A DNA stretch of 64,000 nucleotides from Pectobacterium polaris (GTDB lineage: Bacteria > Pseudomonadota > Gammaproteobacteria > Enterobacterales > Enterobacteriaceae): positions 2,852,001 through 2,916,000 of the forward strand of contig NZ_CP017481.1 of assembly GCF_002307355.1 (NCBI RefSeq). Reading direction: 5' to 3'. Position numbers and translations under genes: made by a program. A model generated the notes under the pieces. That model did no database searches, had not been told where the DNA came from, and saw nothing but the letters and a program-made list of their open reading frames with translations. Shown here piece by piece: positions 35,649-44,258 of the stretch. How positions within the stretch are numbered: the first letter of the stretch is position 1; every line of letters begins with the position of its first letter.

Positions 35649-36680
35649 TTATTTAGCCAAGAGTTCTCTTCGGACGATTTCCGCGCCCGCACTTAACGCA
35701 TTGAGCTTGCCTCTTGCGACGCGACGAGATAAGGGAGTCATGCCACAGTTGGTGGACGGATAGAGCTTGTCGGCATCCACAAACTGAAGGGCTTTTCGTA
35801 ACGTATCGGCGACTTCTTCTGGTGTCTCAATGGTATTGGTTGCCACGTCAATGGCACCGACCATCACTTTTTTACCGCGAATGAGTTCAATCAGATCCAT
35901 GGGAACACGAGAGTTCTGACATTCCAGTGAAATGATATCGATAGCAGATTTTTGCAGCTTAGGGAAAATCTCTTCATATTGCCGCCACTCGGACCCCAGC
36001 GTCTTTTTCCAGTCGGTATTGGCTTTGATGCCATAGCCGTAGCAAATATGCACCGCAGTTTCACATTTAAGCCCTTCAACGGCTCTTTCTAAAGCGGCAA
36101 TACCCCAATCATTCACCTCATCAAAAAAGACATTAAAGGCGGGCTCATCAAACTGGATAATGTCGACACCCGCAGCCTCTAACTCTTTGGCTTCTTGATT
36201 AAGAATTTTGGCGAATTCCCAGGCGAGTTTTTCGCGACTTTTATAGTGGCTATCATAGAGTGTATCGATCATCGTCATGGGACCAGGCAGGGCCCATTTA
36301 ATGGGTTTTGTGGTTTGCTGACGTAAAAATTTGGCGTCTTCAACAAAAACGGGTTTTTGGCGAACCACCGCACCAATGACTGTCGGCACACTCGCGTCAT
36401 AGCGATTACGAATTTTAACGATCTCACGTTTCTCGAAATCAACACCGCTGAGGTGCTCAATAAACGTCGTGACAAAATGTTGGCGCGTTTGCTCACCATC
36501 ACTGACAATATCAATGCCTGCCTGCTGTTGATCCGCGAGGCTCAAACGTAGCGCGTCTTGTTTGCCCTCAATCAGTTCCTCGCCTTGCAATTTCCAAGGG
36601 GACCAAAGGGTCTCAGGCTGCGCCAGCCAAGAAGGTTTCGGTAAGCTGCCAGCAGTGGAGGTGGGTAACAATATTTTCAT
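35649..36680 (-). CDS. mesD: core-type, folate-independent methionine synthase MesD
   Basis: The 343-aa protein is the C-terminal catalytic half of MetE without the folate-binding N-terminal half. The zinc ligands are all present: His211 and Cys213 (AVHICYGYG), Glu253 (ISLECQNSR) and Cys312 (PSTNCGMTP). The neighbour 31 bp upstream is a DUF1852 protein; this pair is the MesD/MesX system, which makes methionine from homocysteine without folate and, in the literature, needs oxygen and MesX. The natural methyl donor is not settled. Gene naming rests on family and pairing. Confidence 0.88.
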   Translation of the reverse strand: MKILLPTSTAGSLPKPSWLAQPETLWSPWKLQGEELIEGKQDALRLSLADQQQAGIDIVSDGEQTRQHFVTTFIEHLSGVDFEKREIVKIRNRYDASVPTVIGAVVRQKPVFVEDAKFLRQQTTKPIKWALPGPMTMIDTLYDSHYKSREKLAWEFAKILNQEAKELEAAGVDIIQFDEPAFNVFFDEVNDWGIAALERAVEGLKCETAVHICYGYGIKANTDWKKTLGSEWRQYEEIFPKLQKSAIDIISLECQNSRVPMDLIELIRGKKVMVGAIDVATNTIETPEEVADTLRKALQFVDADKLYPSTNCGMTPLSRRVARGKLNALSAGAEIVRRELLAK

Positions 36681-36710
36681 AATAATCGATGACCTTGTGT
36701 GTTTGGTTAA

Positions 36711-37688
36711 TCAAAGAACGTAATTAGCAGACCATTGCTCAAGAATAGCTTGGTATGGTTTGATGAAGTTTTTCTCAGTAAACTTTCCCTGCTCGATAGC
36801 CAACAGGCTACGTTCTTCTCTATCGTAAACAATTTGAGTGAATGAATGATCCTGATGATTCAGGCTTGGCTGATAACACTGGCCTGCTGCGGAGTTCGCA
36901 TTGTAAATCTCAGGTCGGTAAATCTTTTGAAAAGTCTCCATCGTGGCGATGGTACTGATCAGCTCAAGATTCGTGTAATCACTCAGTAAGTCACCAGAAA
37001 AATAGAAAGCTAAAGGCGCGACACTATTTGGCGGCATAAAATAGCGAGCCTGCAATCCCATTTTATGGAAGTATTGATCGGTCAATGAATATTCATCTTG
37101 CTGGTATTCGACGCCTAACACAGGATGCTGATTTCCAGTCCGATGATAGGTGTTTTTACTTGAAACACTCAGGCATATAACCGGCGCTTTACTAAAGCTC
37201 TCTTTGTAACAATCTGAATTTACGAAGCATTTAAATAGATTGCCATGTAGGACGCCAAAGCTATCGGGGGTGCTAAATCCGGGGTGATTCTTATTATGAT
37301 CTGACAGCAATACGCTAAAATCATAATCTCGCACGTAGGAGGAGAAATTATTTCCTACTATGCCTTCAATGCGCTCGTTAGTTTTTTTATCAACAATATT
37401 GGTTTTCAATATTTCAATAACTGGGAAGCTGTCGCCATTGCCTTCTATATCAACCTCAACGGAAATGATATCAAGTTCGACAGAATAACGATCCCCTTTG
37501 GGGTTATCCCAACTCGCCAGAGAATTGAAACGATTGTCAATCATCGTTAAGGCGTTGCGCAAGTTCTCTTGGCGGTTCTTTCCTCTCGCCAGGTTCGCAA
37601 AGTTGGTCGTGATACGCGTGTTTTCGGAGGGGTTATAATTTTCATCGAAACACGTGTTCTTAATCGTAAAGGTAAAATTTTTATTCAT
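36711..37688 (-). CDS. mesX: MesX, DUF1852 partner of the MesD methionine synthase
   Basis: The 325-aa protein belongs to DUF1852 (features: NLARGKNRQENLRNALTMID near the N-terminus, PVLGVEYQQDEYSLTDQYF and MGLQARYFMPPNSVAPLAFY in the middle). It lies just upstream of mesD on the same strand and is its usual partner; it is thought to be an oxygen-dependent enzyme supplying or activating the methyl donor. No signal peptide is visible. The 453-bp gap 37689-38141 upstream holds no other gene I can support and no clear MetJ box was seen. Confidence 0.85.
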   Translation of the reverse strand: MNKNFTFTIKNTCFDENYNPSENTRITTNFANLARGKNRQENLRNALTMIDNRFNSLASWDNPKGDRYSVELDIISVEVDIEGNGDSFPVIEILKTNIVDKKTNERIEGIVGNNFSSYVRDYDFSVLLSDHNKNHPGFSTPDSFGVLHGNLFKCFVNSDCYKESFSKAPVICLSVSSKNTYHRTGNQHPVLGVEYQQDEYSLTDQYFHKMGLQARYFMPPNSVAPLAFYFSGDLLSDYTNLELISTIATMETFQKIYRPEIYNANSAAGQCYQPSLNHQDHSFTQIVYDREERSLLAIEQGKFTEKNFIKPYQAILEQWSANYVL

Positions 37689-38141
37689 CGCGATCTAGCA
37701 TCCTAATTCTTGATATAAAACCTGAATTTATTGCTTGTTTTTCCAAGGTTTTCAGGTCTTATAATTTTGCAGGTTTCATCTTGTCTATAGTAGTGCACAA
37801 TTTATGCCAGAGTCATTGCGTGAGTAAAAGTGATTTAATTTCAATAGACATGAGCCATCTTCATGACTTGGTGTATGGCCTAGAGTAGCGTTGTTGCAGT
37901 GGTCTCGGCTACATGGTTTTTACATTTTAAATTCAATTGGTTAGGTGTGGCTGGCTGCATAACTTCATGGTAAGGCTAAAACGGAAACGCTCACACTGCC
38001 TTTCGCGTTTAAGAGGCTACACTGTCCTCGTCTGACTCCTTGTCCCACACGGATGACAGAAAAACGACATAGAAATGGTATTATTCAGGCCAGATGATGC
38101 AAGCATCAACGGACATAGACCTTAACCCTTGGGAACGACTG

Positions 38142-38387
38142 ATGAACAATGAAATACCGCTTAAATTTTATGACATCACGGATGAGTATTCGACTGAATC
38201 GGCAAAGCCGGTGAGCGAGTCAGAACGTGACGCTCTGGCGCACTATTTCCAACTGCTGCTCACCCGCTTAATGAATAACGAAGAGATCAGTGAAGAGGCT
38301 CAGAAAGAGATGGCCAGTAAAGCCGGTATCGACGAGTTTCGTATTGATGAGATCGCAACGTTCCTGAATCAATGGGGCAATGAATAA
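38142..38387 (+). CDS. ymjA: YmjA-family small protein (DUF2543)
   Basis: The 81-aa protein matches E. coli YmjA in length and along its whole sequence, from [19 protein letters not shown] through [20 protein letters not shown] to the terminal [12 protein letters not shown]. The ATG at 38142 gives the family length; the frame is open further upstream but that part is not conserved. Function unknown; predicted cytoplasmic and helical. Confidence 0.88.
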   Translation: MNNEIPLKFYDITDEYSTESAKPVSESERDALAHYFQLLLTRLMNNEEISEEAQKEMASKAGIDEFRIDEIATFLNQWGNE

Positions 38388-38480
38388 CGCTTGTTGAGGG
38401 CATGTTGAAAAGGATGCAAGGTGAGTGTGGTTGTGTCCGTTTCCCGTCTTGGCTGGCCGTCATAAGATGCTAAAAACAGA

Positions 38481-38513
38481 AATCCCGCCGCAGTTTCCTG
38501 ACGCGGGATTTTT
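38481..38513. terminator. bidirectional terminator between ymjA and the AIG2-like gene
   Basis: AATCCCGC pairs with GCGGGATT, with A-run upstream and T-run downstream, between two convergent genes. Confidence 0.75.
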
Positions 38514-38560
38514 AAATGTGGTCTCTGCGGGGGCAGATTAGGGCTGGGAGCGTCGTTTAT

Positions 38561-38905
38561 CTATCCCGCGTACTTGCCTGTCTGTGGCTGTAACTGATAA
38601 ACCCATGCCGTAACCTGCTGGTCTTCCGCTGTCGTAACCACAACCTCAACGCGATCGTAGCCGTCTTCAAACTCATCCAGCATTGGCCAATGCGCCTCAA
38701 GATTAGTAGACAAAAACAGGTAACCGTTGACGCGTAGCCCGTGATCATCCAGCACGATCCCCGGAAAATCCGCGGCAGCGCCCCAGCCACGCTCATAAAA
38801 CGTGCCAGTCACGTAACCCGGCAGCCAGTCTCCACCGATGTTTTCCAGAATATAGGCATTTTCGTGACCCGGACGCAGCGTCCCGTAGACAAACAAGCGT
38901 TCCAT
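38561..38905 (-). CDS. gamma-glutamylcyclotransferase-family (AIG2-like) protein
   Basis: The 114-aa protein starts RLFVYGTLRPGHENAYI, with the YGTLR substrate loop of the gamma-glutamylcyclotransferase fold, and has the catalytic glutamate region MLDEFEDGYDRVEV. YtfP- and AIG2-like members act on gamma-glutamyl amines or related compounds. The true substrate is unknown. It is a lone gene, convergent with ymjA; the 305-bp gap to tyrS has no other feature I can support. Confidence 0.82.
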   Translation of the reverse strand: MERLFVYGTLRPGHENAYILENIGGDWLPGYVTGTFYERGWGAAADFPGIVLDDHGLRVNGYLFLSTNLEAHWPMLDEFEDGYDRVEVVVTTAEDQQVTAWVYQLQPQTGKYAG

Positions 38906-39210
38906 TTTCCCTCGTCAATCAAAACAATGAATACCCAACGGGTGAAGAATAATGCTCACGTTAGGGTTTAATAAAGCGGTTCGCAACAGGTTCTGCCATT
39001 TTGTATTGACCTCCAACAATCCTTTAAAGCCACATTGCCGAAAATATCGAATATCCCTACTTTTTGCGTGACTTTGTCAATATTACTGCCTGAGTCGCGG
39101 GGGTAAGATTGGCGGGAGGATGCTGTTGGTCGGCATAGGCAACCATTCTGGTTTGACAGAAATACGCGCCAATAGTCGTTAAATGTTTGTTAACTTAACT
39201 GAGAATATCA

Positions 39211-40413
39211 ATGAAAACGAATAATAATATTGACGTCTTAGCTTCAAACATTGCCATCATGGAGCCCTCTAATGGGCTTGAAAAGAAGCTTGAGCTGGCC
39301 GAAAAAGAGAATCGCAAGCTTATCATTAAGCTTGGGTTTGACCCTACCGCACCCGATCTTCACCTCGGGCACGCTGTGGTATTGCGCAAATTAAAACAAT
39401 TTCAGGATGCCGGTCACGATATTGTCATTATCATTGGCGACTTTACTGCCTCTATTGGCGATCCAACAGGCCGTAACAAGCTGCGCCCGCCATTAAGTGA
39501 AAAGCAAATCGCTCTTAATAGTCAGACCTATCTCGATCAACTCGGCCGAATTATTGATACTTCGCATATACAGCTTCGTCGCAATTCGGACTGGTTTAGA
39601 AAAATGCCCTTTTCTGAAATTCTTGGTCTGGTTTCCCGCGTCACGCTAGCGCAAATGATGCAGCGTGATGATTTTAAAACGCGGTATGCCGCATCTTCAC
39701 CTATCCATCTGCATGAGCTTCTGTATCCGATCCTTCAAGGCTATGACTCTGTGATGATCAACGCGGACATTGAGCTTGGTGGCACGGATCAACTCTTTAA
39801 TAACATGGTAGGACGAATGCTGCAGGAGTCTTTCGGAAGTGGGGGGCAGTCGGTCATCACGATGCCTCTGCTTGAGGGACTGGACGGCAGAGATAAGATG
39901 AGTAAATCGAAAGGGAACTACATCGCATTAACGGATAGCCCTGAAGATATGTATGGGAAGATCATGTCGTTACCCGATCAGCTTATTATCAGTTATTTCA
40001 GCCTGGCCACGAATGTTTCAGCAGAATATATCATTGAGGTCAGAGAGCAGATGGAACGGGGAAAAAATCCCATTCTTATTAAAAAGGATCTGGCACACCA
40101 GATAGTGGGTATCTACCATGACGCGGAGGCCGCTGATGCTGCTGGCAAACATTTTGAGCGGGTATTTCAGCGCCATAATCCCACCGAAGAGGACCATCTT
40201 CCACTCATCGTTGATGGGCAAGCACCGCTGGCACTGATTGATATTTGTAGTCAGGCGCTTGCCGACATGAGCCGCTCTGAACTGCGGAGGCTAATTCGCT
40301 CTGGAGCAGTACGGGTCAATACGCATAAAGAAACGGATGAACTGGCAATGATTAATCCAGAACCCGGCATGCTTCTCTGGCTGGGTAAACATCACCGCTT
40401 CATCGTCAGATAG
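39211..40413 (+). CDS. tyrS: tyrosyl-tRNA synthetase, probably an additional copy
   Basis: The 400-aa class I synthetase has the HIGH motif as HLGHAV at residues 51-56, KMSKS at 229-233 (DKMSKSKGN), tyrosine-binding segments (GGTDQLFNNMVGR) and a C-terminal S4 RNA-binding domain (SRSELRRLIRSGAVRVN). Enterobacteria normally have a 424-aa TyrS beside pdxY; this gene has neither that length nor neighbour, so it is likely a second, differently related copy. Extra synthetases can give tolerance to tyrosyl-tRNA synthetase inhibitors, which is inference here. Only a weak ribosome site (TGAGAATATCA) precedes the ATG. Confidence 0.9.
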   Translation: MKTNNNIDVLASNIAIMEPSNGLEKKLELAEKENRKLIIKLGFDPTAPDLHLGHAVVLRKLKQFQDAGHDIVIIIGDFTASIGDPTGRNKLRPPLSEKQIALNSQTYLDQLGRIIDTSHIQLRRNSDWFRKMPFSEILGLVSRVTLAQMMQRDDFKTRYAASSPIHLHELLYPILQGYDSVMINADIELGGTDQLFNNMVGRMLQESFGSGGQSVITMPLLEGLDGRDKMSKSKGNYIALTDSPEDMYGKIMSLPDQLIISYFSLATNVSAEYIIEVREQMERGKNPILIKKDLAHQIVGIYHDAEAADAAGKHFERVFQRHNPTEEDHLPLIVDGQAPLALIDICSQALADMSRSELRRLIRSGAVRVNTHKETDELAMINPEPGMLLWLGKHHRFIVR

Positions 40414-40537
40414 GGGCTGATATCTATCTCGGTTATTGATTTTTCGGCGAAGTGTTGACGTTAAGAAAAATACTGGCGTGCGTGGTGATTGTCGCCGGCG
40501 CACTGATTATGGGTTAAGCGAATCAGGAGAGCTACCG

Positions 40538-41428
40538 ATGTCTGACTATCCGGCTATTGCGCTGATTGGGCCTGGTGCGATTGGTACGACCATCGCTGCG
40601 GCACTGCATGAAGTGGGCCGCACGCCGCTACTTTGCGGGCGTTCCGCACATTCAAAGTTACTTTTGCGTCACGATGGGGGAGAAATTGTTGTACCAGGTC
40701 CGGTGTTAAGCGATCCGACGGCGATCGACCATCCTTTCAATCTGGTTTTTGTCGCGGTGAAAACCACCCAAAACGTCGACAGCGCCGGGTGGCTGAGTGC
40801 GTTATGCGATGAAAATACGGTGGTCTGCGCTCTGCAAAACGGCGTCGAGCAGAAAGCCCAGCTTGAACCTTGGGTCAATGGAGCAACGGTGTTGCCTTCC
40901 GTGGTCTGGTTTCCGGCTCAGCGCGAGCCGGATGCTTCAGTCTGGCTGCGCGCCAAACCGCGTCTGACGTTGCCGGATGTCCCACAGGCAAAACGGGTGA
41001 TTGATGCGCTGAACGGCACGTGCTGTGCGGTTGAGCTGTCTGCGGATTTTCTATCCGTCGCATGGCGAAAACTGCTGCAAAATGCGGTCGCAGGCCTGAT
41101 GGTGCTAGCGAATCGCCGCGCCGGAATGTTTTCGCGTGAGGATATCAAAGCGCTGGCTCTGGCGTATCTGCGCGAGTGTCTTACTGTCGCCCGTGCCGAG
41201 GGGGCCGTGCTGGACGATGGGGTTGCGCAGGAAATCGTGGATAATTTTCAGCGTGCGCCTGCCGATTTAGGCACATCTATTCTCGCTGACCGTCAGGCCA
41301 ATCGCCCGATGGAGTGGGATATCCGTAACGGCGTGATACAGCGCTACGGCCACGCTCACGGCATTCCCGTTCCTATCAGTGATGTGCTGGTTCCCCTGCT
41401 GGCGGCCGGCAGTGAAGGACCGGGTTAA
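40538..41428 (+). CDS. 2-dehydropantoate 2-reductase-like oxidoreductase (PanE/ApbA family)
   Basis: The 296-aa protein has an N-terminal Rossmann fold (IALIGPGAIGTTIAAAL), the family motif VFVAVKTTQN, QNGVEQ, and a C-terminal helical domain with the catalytic-type lysine in WRKLLQNAVAG. ApbA/PanE proteins reduce ketopantoate with NADPH, but paralogues of other specificity are common. The start at 40538 follows AGGAGAGCTACC; the frame is open to 40436 without a ribosome site. It is the last chromosomal gene before the direct repeat of the island. Confidence 0.83.
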   Translation: MSDYPAIALIGPGAIGTTIAAALHEVGRTPLLCGRSAHSKLLLRHDGGEIVVPGPVLSDPTAIDHPFNLVFVAVKTTQNVDSAGWLSALCDENTVVCALQNGVEQKAQLEPWVNGATVLPSVVWFPAQREPDASVWLRAKPRLTLPDVPQAKRVIDALNGTCCAVELSADFLSVAWRKLLQNAVAGLMVLANRRAGMFSREDIKALALAYLRECLTVARAEGAVLDDGVAQEIVDNFQRAPADLGTSILADRQANRPMEWDIRNGVIQRYGHAHGIPVPISDVLVPLLAAGSEGPG

Positions 41429-41458
41429 CGCGAACCGGAATGCTTTTCACATGAATTT

Positions 41459-41530
41459 ATTGAATTAAGTGATAAAAACAAAAAATCCCGCTTAAGTTGC
41501 CTTAAGCGGGATTTTCTAAATTTGGCTCCT
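41459..41530. repeat. left copy of ~71-bp direct repeat, candidate attL of the island
   Basis: This 72-bp segment contains a terminator hairpin (ATCCCGCTTAAG / CTTAAGCGGGAT) and ends TGGCTCCT. It is repeated at 50626-50696 with one substitution and one extra A, where the last 8 bases are the 3' end of tRNA-Asn. The two copies bracket 9.2 kb of mobile-element genes, as expected of tRNA-targeted integration. The hairpin also serves as terminator for the PanE-like gene. The 290 bp that follow hold no gene I can support. Confidence 0.75.
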
Positions 41531-41823
41531 GGTTGGGAGCGTCTTTGCTGGTAACCGGCTGATAAATAAGCTAAACTTGAATTCGCTTTCTGTCAAGACC
41601 ACCAGAATGACCACCAATAGTTGTGGTTTACATGAATCTGGGTTGAGCTTTCCGCGGCATGGGCGATCGTTACTATTGTACTCACTGAAAATGAAGCGTA
41701 GCTAGAGGGAACGTCGAAGATGTCTATCCTATGTGAAACTGTGTCCAAAGAGGTTTAACTCTCGGCTCAGTGCCATATATAGTCATTCGAACCCGGAGAG
41801 TTACACTTTAAGTGATTCAGGGT

Positions 41824-42258
41824 ATCGAACGGTTCAACCGTATGTACAGGACAGAAATACTGGATTTTTATCTGTTCAGAACGCCGAGTGAAGCACGGGA
41901 AATTACAGAGCGCTGACTGGCTGAATGCAATAGTAACCGCCTGCCAAAGCGTATCCAGACAGATAACGGGAGTGAGTTTGTCTCGAAAAACTTGGATAAA
42001 TGGGCCTATGAAAATAACGTGACAATGGATTTCTCCTGGCCTGGAAAACCGACAGATAATGCATTTATTGAATCATTTAACGGTAGCCTGCGGGATGAGT
42101 GTCTTAACATTCACTGGTTTCTTTCGTTGGAGGACGGGCAAGAAAAACTCGACCAGTGGAGAATGGAATATAATCATGAAAGGACTCATTCCTCGCTAAA
42201 TAACATGACTCCGACAGAATTCATCCGGAGTCTCGGGAAGAAAGATGAAGATCTCTAG
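41824..42258 (+). pseudogene. IS3-family transposase remnants, two fragments joined
   Basis: From 41824 one frame reads ERFNRMYRTEILDFYLF and then hits a TGA in TER*LAECN, the C-terminal end of an IS3-type OrfB. It then continues as PKRIQTDNGSEFVSKNLDKW and WPGKPTDNAFIESFNGSLRD to FIRSLGKKDEDL, the middle and C-terminus of a second, IS1222-like OrfB with the rve-domain DNG aspartate and the glutamate of NAFIESF. The order is impossible for one transposase, so two different IS3 elements recombined. No terminal repeats are recognisable. The 354-bp gap up to 42612 has only AT-rich DNA. Confidence 0.8.
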
Positions 42259-42612
42259 TTCAGCACTGCATTGATTTTGGGCCAAGGTCAAAACCCCAGA
42301 AATCGCAGAAGGTGCGTGAAACTAAAACGGGTGTACTTACAACAGAACCTCTCTTGGGCGATGATTCATTTGCCTAGCATTTTTCTTCTAAATGGACCAA
42401 AAAAACTGTTTTACTTGGTTACGCGCAAAGGGAAGCCTTTGTGAAACTGAAATTTGTGTTTTGACAATTGAAGTATGCTGGAATTGCTTGTAAGTTACTT
42501 TAGATAAAGAGGAAAAAGGGGCTTAATACTTCCAATACACAATAAATATACCCATTTTTTCTTAATCGTTAGATTTACCCCTAGAGAAATTCCCTAGCGA
42601 CACGGAGTAAAC

Positions 42613-43782
42613 ATGAAGAAAAGTTGCGTAGTTTTTGTACACGGGTTCACAGGAGGCGAAGGGACTTGGAAGAATAACAACGGAGTTAGTTTTTCGGACT
42701 TTCTAAGTGCTGATTATGAAATCGATCAAGCTTATGATTTTTATGAATTTGATTACTATACGAAGATTGCCAGTTTGTTTGATTCTGCTACGGTGGTTAG
42801 GCTGCTCGGTTTAGTCGGTTTCGGCTCAGGGAAAGTCAAGAAGAACCAACCCATTAGACGAATTAGTGAACTGCTAAGTACCTATGTCAGGACCAATCTA
42901 AATAGCTATGACAGTGTCATATTTATTGCTCACAGCTTGGGAGGACTGATCGTTAAAGACTATATTTTAAACCATGAAAAAGGAGATACACCTGAGCCAA
43001 TTGGTTATCTATCTCTCGCAGTACCTCACAAAGGATCTATTGCTGGATATTTGCTGGGTTCATTCAATCTTAATGCCAAAGAGCTTCAGCCATTAAATGC
43101 GTATAGCGATGCACTAAACAATGCTTGGATAGATACAAAAGAGAGCCTCCCCAAAGCGCAGTACTATATTGCACTGCATGATGAATGCGTCGACGAGGTT
43201 AGTGCTTTGCCGTTTACTGTAAAAAAATCAGATAAATTTGTGGTTGATCATGACCATATATCCATTTGCAAACCATCTGACCCTAATGATTTTGTTTGTG
43301 CTCAGGCAGCTAAATTCCTAAAAAGCCGAGCTTATGATTTTACAATGTCCGAGTTAGCGACAACAGTATTCCAACCGGAATCAAACTCATACGAGAAAGA
43401 GATATTTGTTATTAAAATGATCTTATCGGACGTAGGTGAAAAAGGGATTGATGACGCTAAAGGATCATTCTTTCACGCAGAGATAATAACTAAAGCTGCA
43501 GATAAAAAGGACCGGATAACTCTACAAGACCTGCAGACGAAGGTTCTTTCTCTATACCAACAATCCTACAACGCACATTCTAGCAAGCTCGAGGCAAACG
43601 AGGTCTTTGCTAAAGTACATGACCTACTATTGGAGCAAGATTCTAAAGTTCTTGTTAGTGGCGTGAACTACATTAACTTTATGCACAAGAAGGGACTACT
43701 TCATCAATTGGCAAACAAACTAACCAACCAAGTTACTTGGTCTGACAAAATTGGAGTCCAAGATATCTTGGCAAAAATGTAG
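42613..43782 (+). CDS. lmuA: alpha/beta-hydrolase effector of a Lamassu / ABC-three-component defence system
   Basis: The 389-aa protein has two parts. Residues 1-240 are a lipase-like alpha/beta-hydrolase: oxyanion HGF at 10-12 (VVFVHGFTGG), nucleophile Ser108 in FIAHSLGGLIVKDY, likely Asp194 (ECVDEVSA) and His215 (VVDHDHISICKP). Residues 245-389 form a C-terminal helical domain that should connect it to the partner proteins (MILSDVGEKGIDDAKGSFFH, VNYINFMHKKGLL). This effector-plus-tail layout, followed by a small protein and an SMC-like ATPase, is that of Lamassu LmuA and the ABC-3C systems. The hydrolase is presumably unleashed on infection; its substrate, perhaps membrane lipid, is unknown. 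The AT-rich sequence marks it as acquired. Confidence 0.78.
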   Translation: MKKSCVVFVHGFTGGEGTWKNNNGVSFSDFLSADYEIDQAYDFYEFDYYTKIASLFDSATVVRLLGLVGFGSGKVKKNQPIRRISELLSTYVRTNLNSYDSVIFIAHSLGGLIVKDYILNHEKGDTPEPIGYLSLAVPHKGSIAGYLLGSFNLNAKELQPLNAYSDALNNAWIDTKESLPKAQYYIALHDECVDEVSALPFTVKKSDKFVVDHDHISICKPSDPNDFVCAQAAKFLKSRAYDFTMSELATTVFQPESNSYEKEIFVIKMILSDVGEKGIDDAKGSFFHAEIITKAADKKDRITLQDLQTKVLSLYQQSYNAHSSKLEANEVFAKVHDLLLEQDSKVLVSGVNYINFMHKKGLLHQLANKLTNQVTWSDKIGVQDILAKM

Positions 43783-43790
43783 AGGTCATC

Positions 43791-44258
43791 ATGTCTTCGA
43801 TAATAGATTATCGCGAAGAGTTTTTTGTGCGTCTTTATCGGTGCTGGCTGATCGTTAGCATTTTAGGATTTAACAGAAAAGGTGAGAAAATTTTATCCAT
43901 CAAAAAAGCGGCTTTCTTCGATTTTTTGGTAAGAAATCCAAAGTCATTTCATGAGTTTCTCGTGAAATTTGAGCGAGTTTCGAAGGTGGCACCTTATAAA
44001 GAAGTTCTGTACTCAAGCAATATTGGCTACGGCGCATTCCAGGATTATCAGGATTTTTTGAAAAGTATTTTAGTGTTAGAAAGCGAAGGCTACTTAGAAA
44101 TTACACGCGAGGGAGATGATTTTCTCGTCGCATCGACTAATAAAAAGTTTGCCGAAGCAATGATAGCCCCACCCACTTGGCAAATTAATATAGGCTTACT
44201 CAAGCCGCTGGTGAGCAAGTCTCTCAGCGTGCTTTATAAAGGAGTTTTTAGCAAATGA
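43791..44258 (+). CDS. lmuC: middle component of the Lamassu / ABC-three-component system
   Basis: The 155-aa protein follows the effector gene by 8 bp and overlaps the ATPase gene by ATGA. It has no enzyme motif; the sequence is mostly helical with a possible winged-helix part (AFQDYQDFLKSILVLESEGY, LEITREGDDFLVAS), as in ABC-3C middle components, which bridge ATPase and effector. The size is right for that role. Assignment relies on position and general features rather than a signature motif. Confidence 0.7.
   Translation: MSSIIDYREEFFVRLYRCWLIVSILGFNRKGEKILSIKKAAFFDFLVRNPKSFHEFLVKFERVSKVAPYKEVLYSSNIGYGAFQDYQDFLKSILVLESEGYLEITREGDDFLVASTNKKFAEAMIAPPTWQINIGLLKPLVSKSLSVLYKGVFSK

Noticed and set aside
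35649..36680. Full MetE
   Set aside because: Only the catalytic half is present (343 aa against about 750), with no upstream similarity; pairing with DUF1852 supports MesD.
42613..43782. Reading the island hydrolase as a housekeeping lipase
   Set aside because: It lacks a signal peptide, has an extra C-terminal domain and is translationally tied to the middle protein and SMC-like ATPase.
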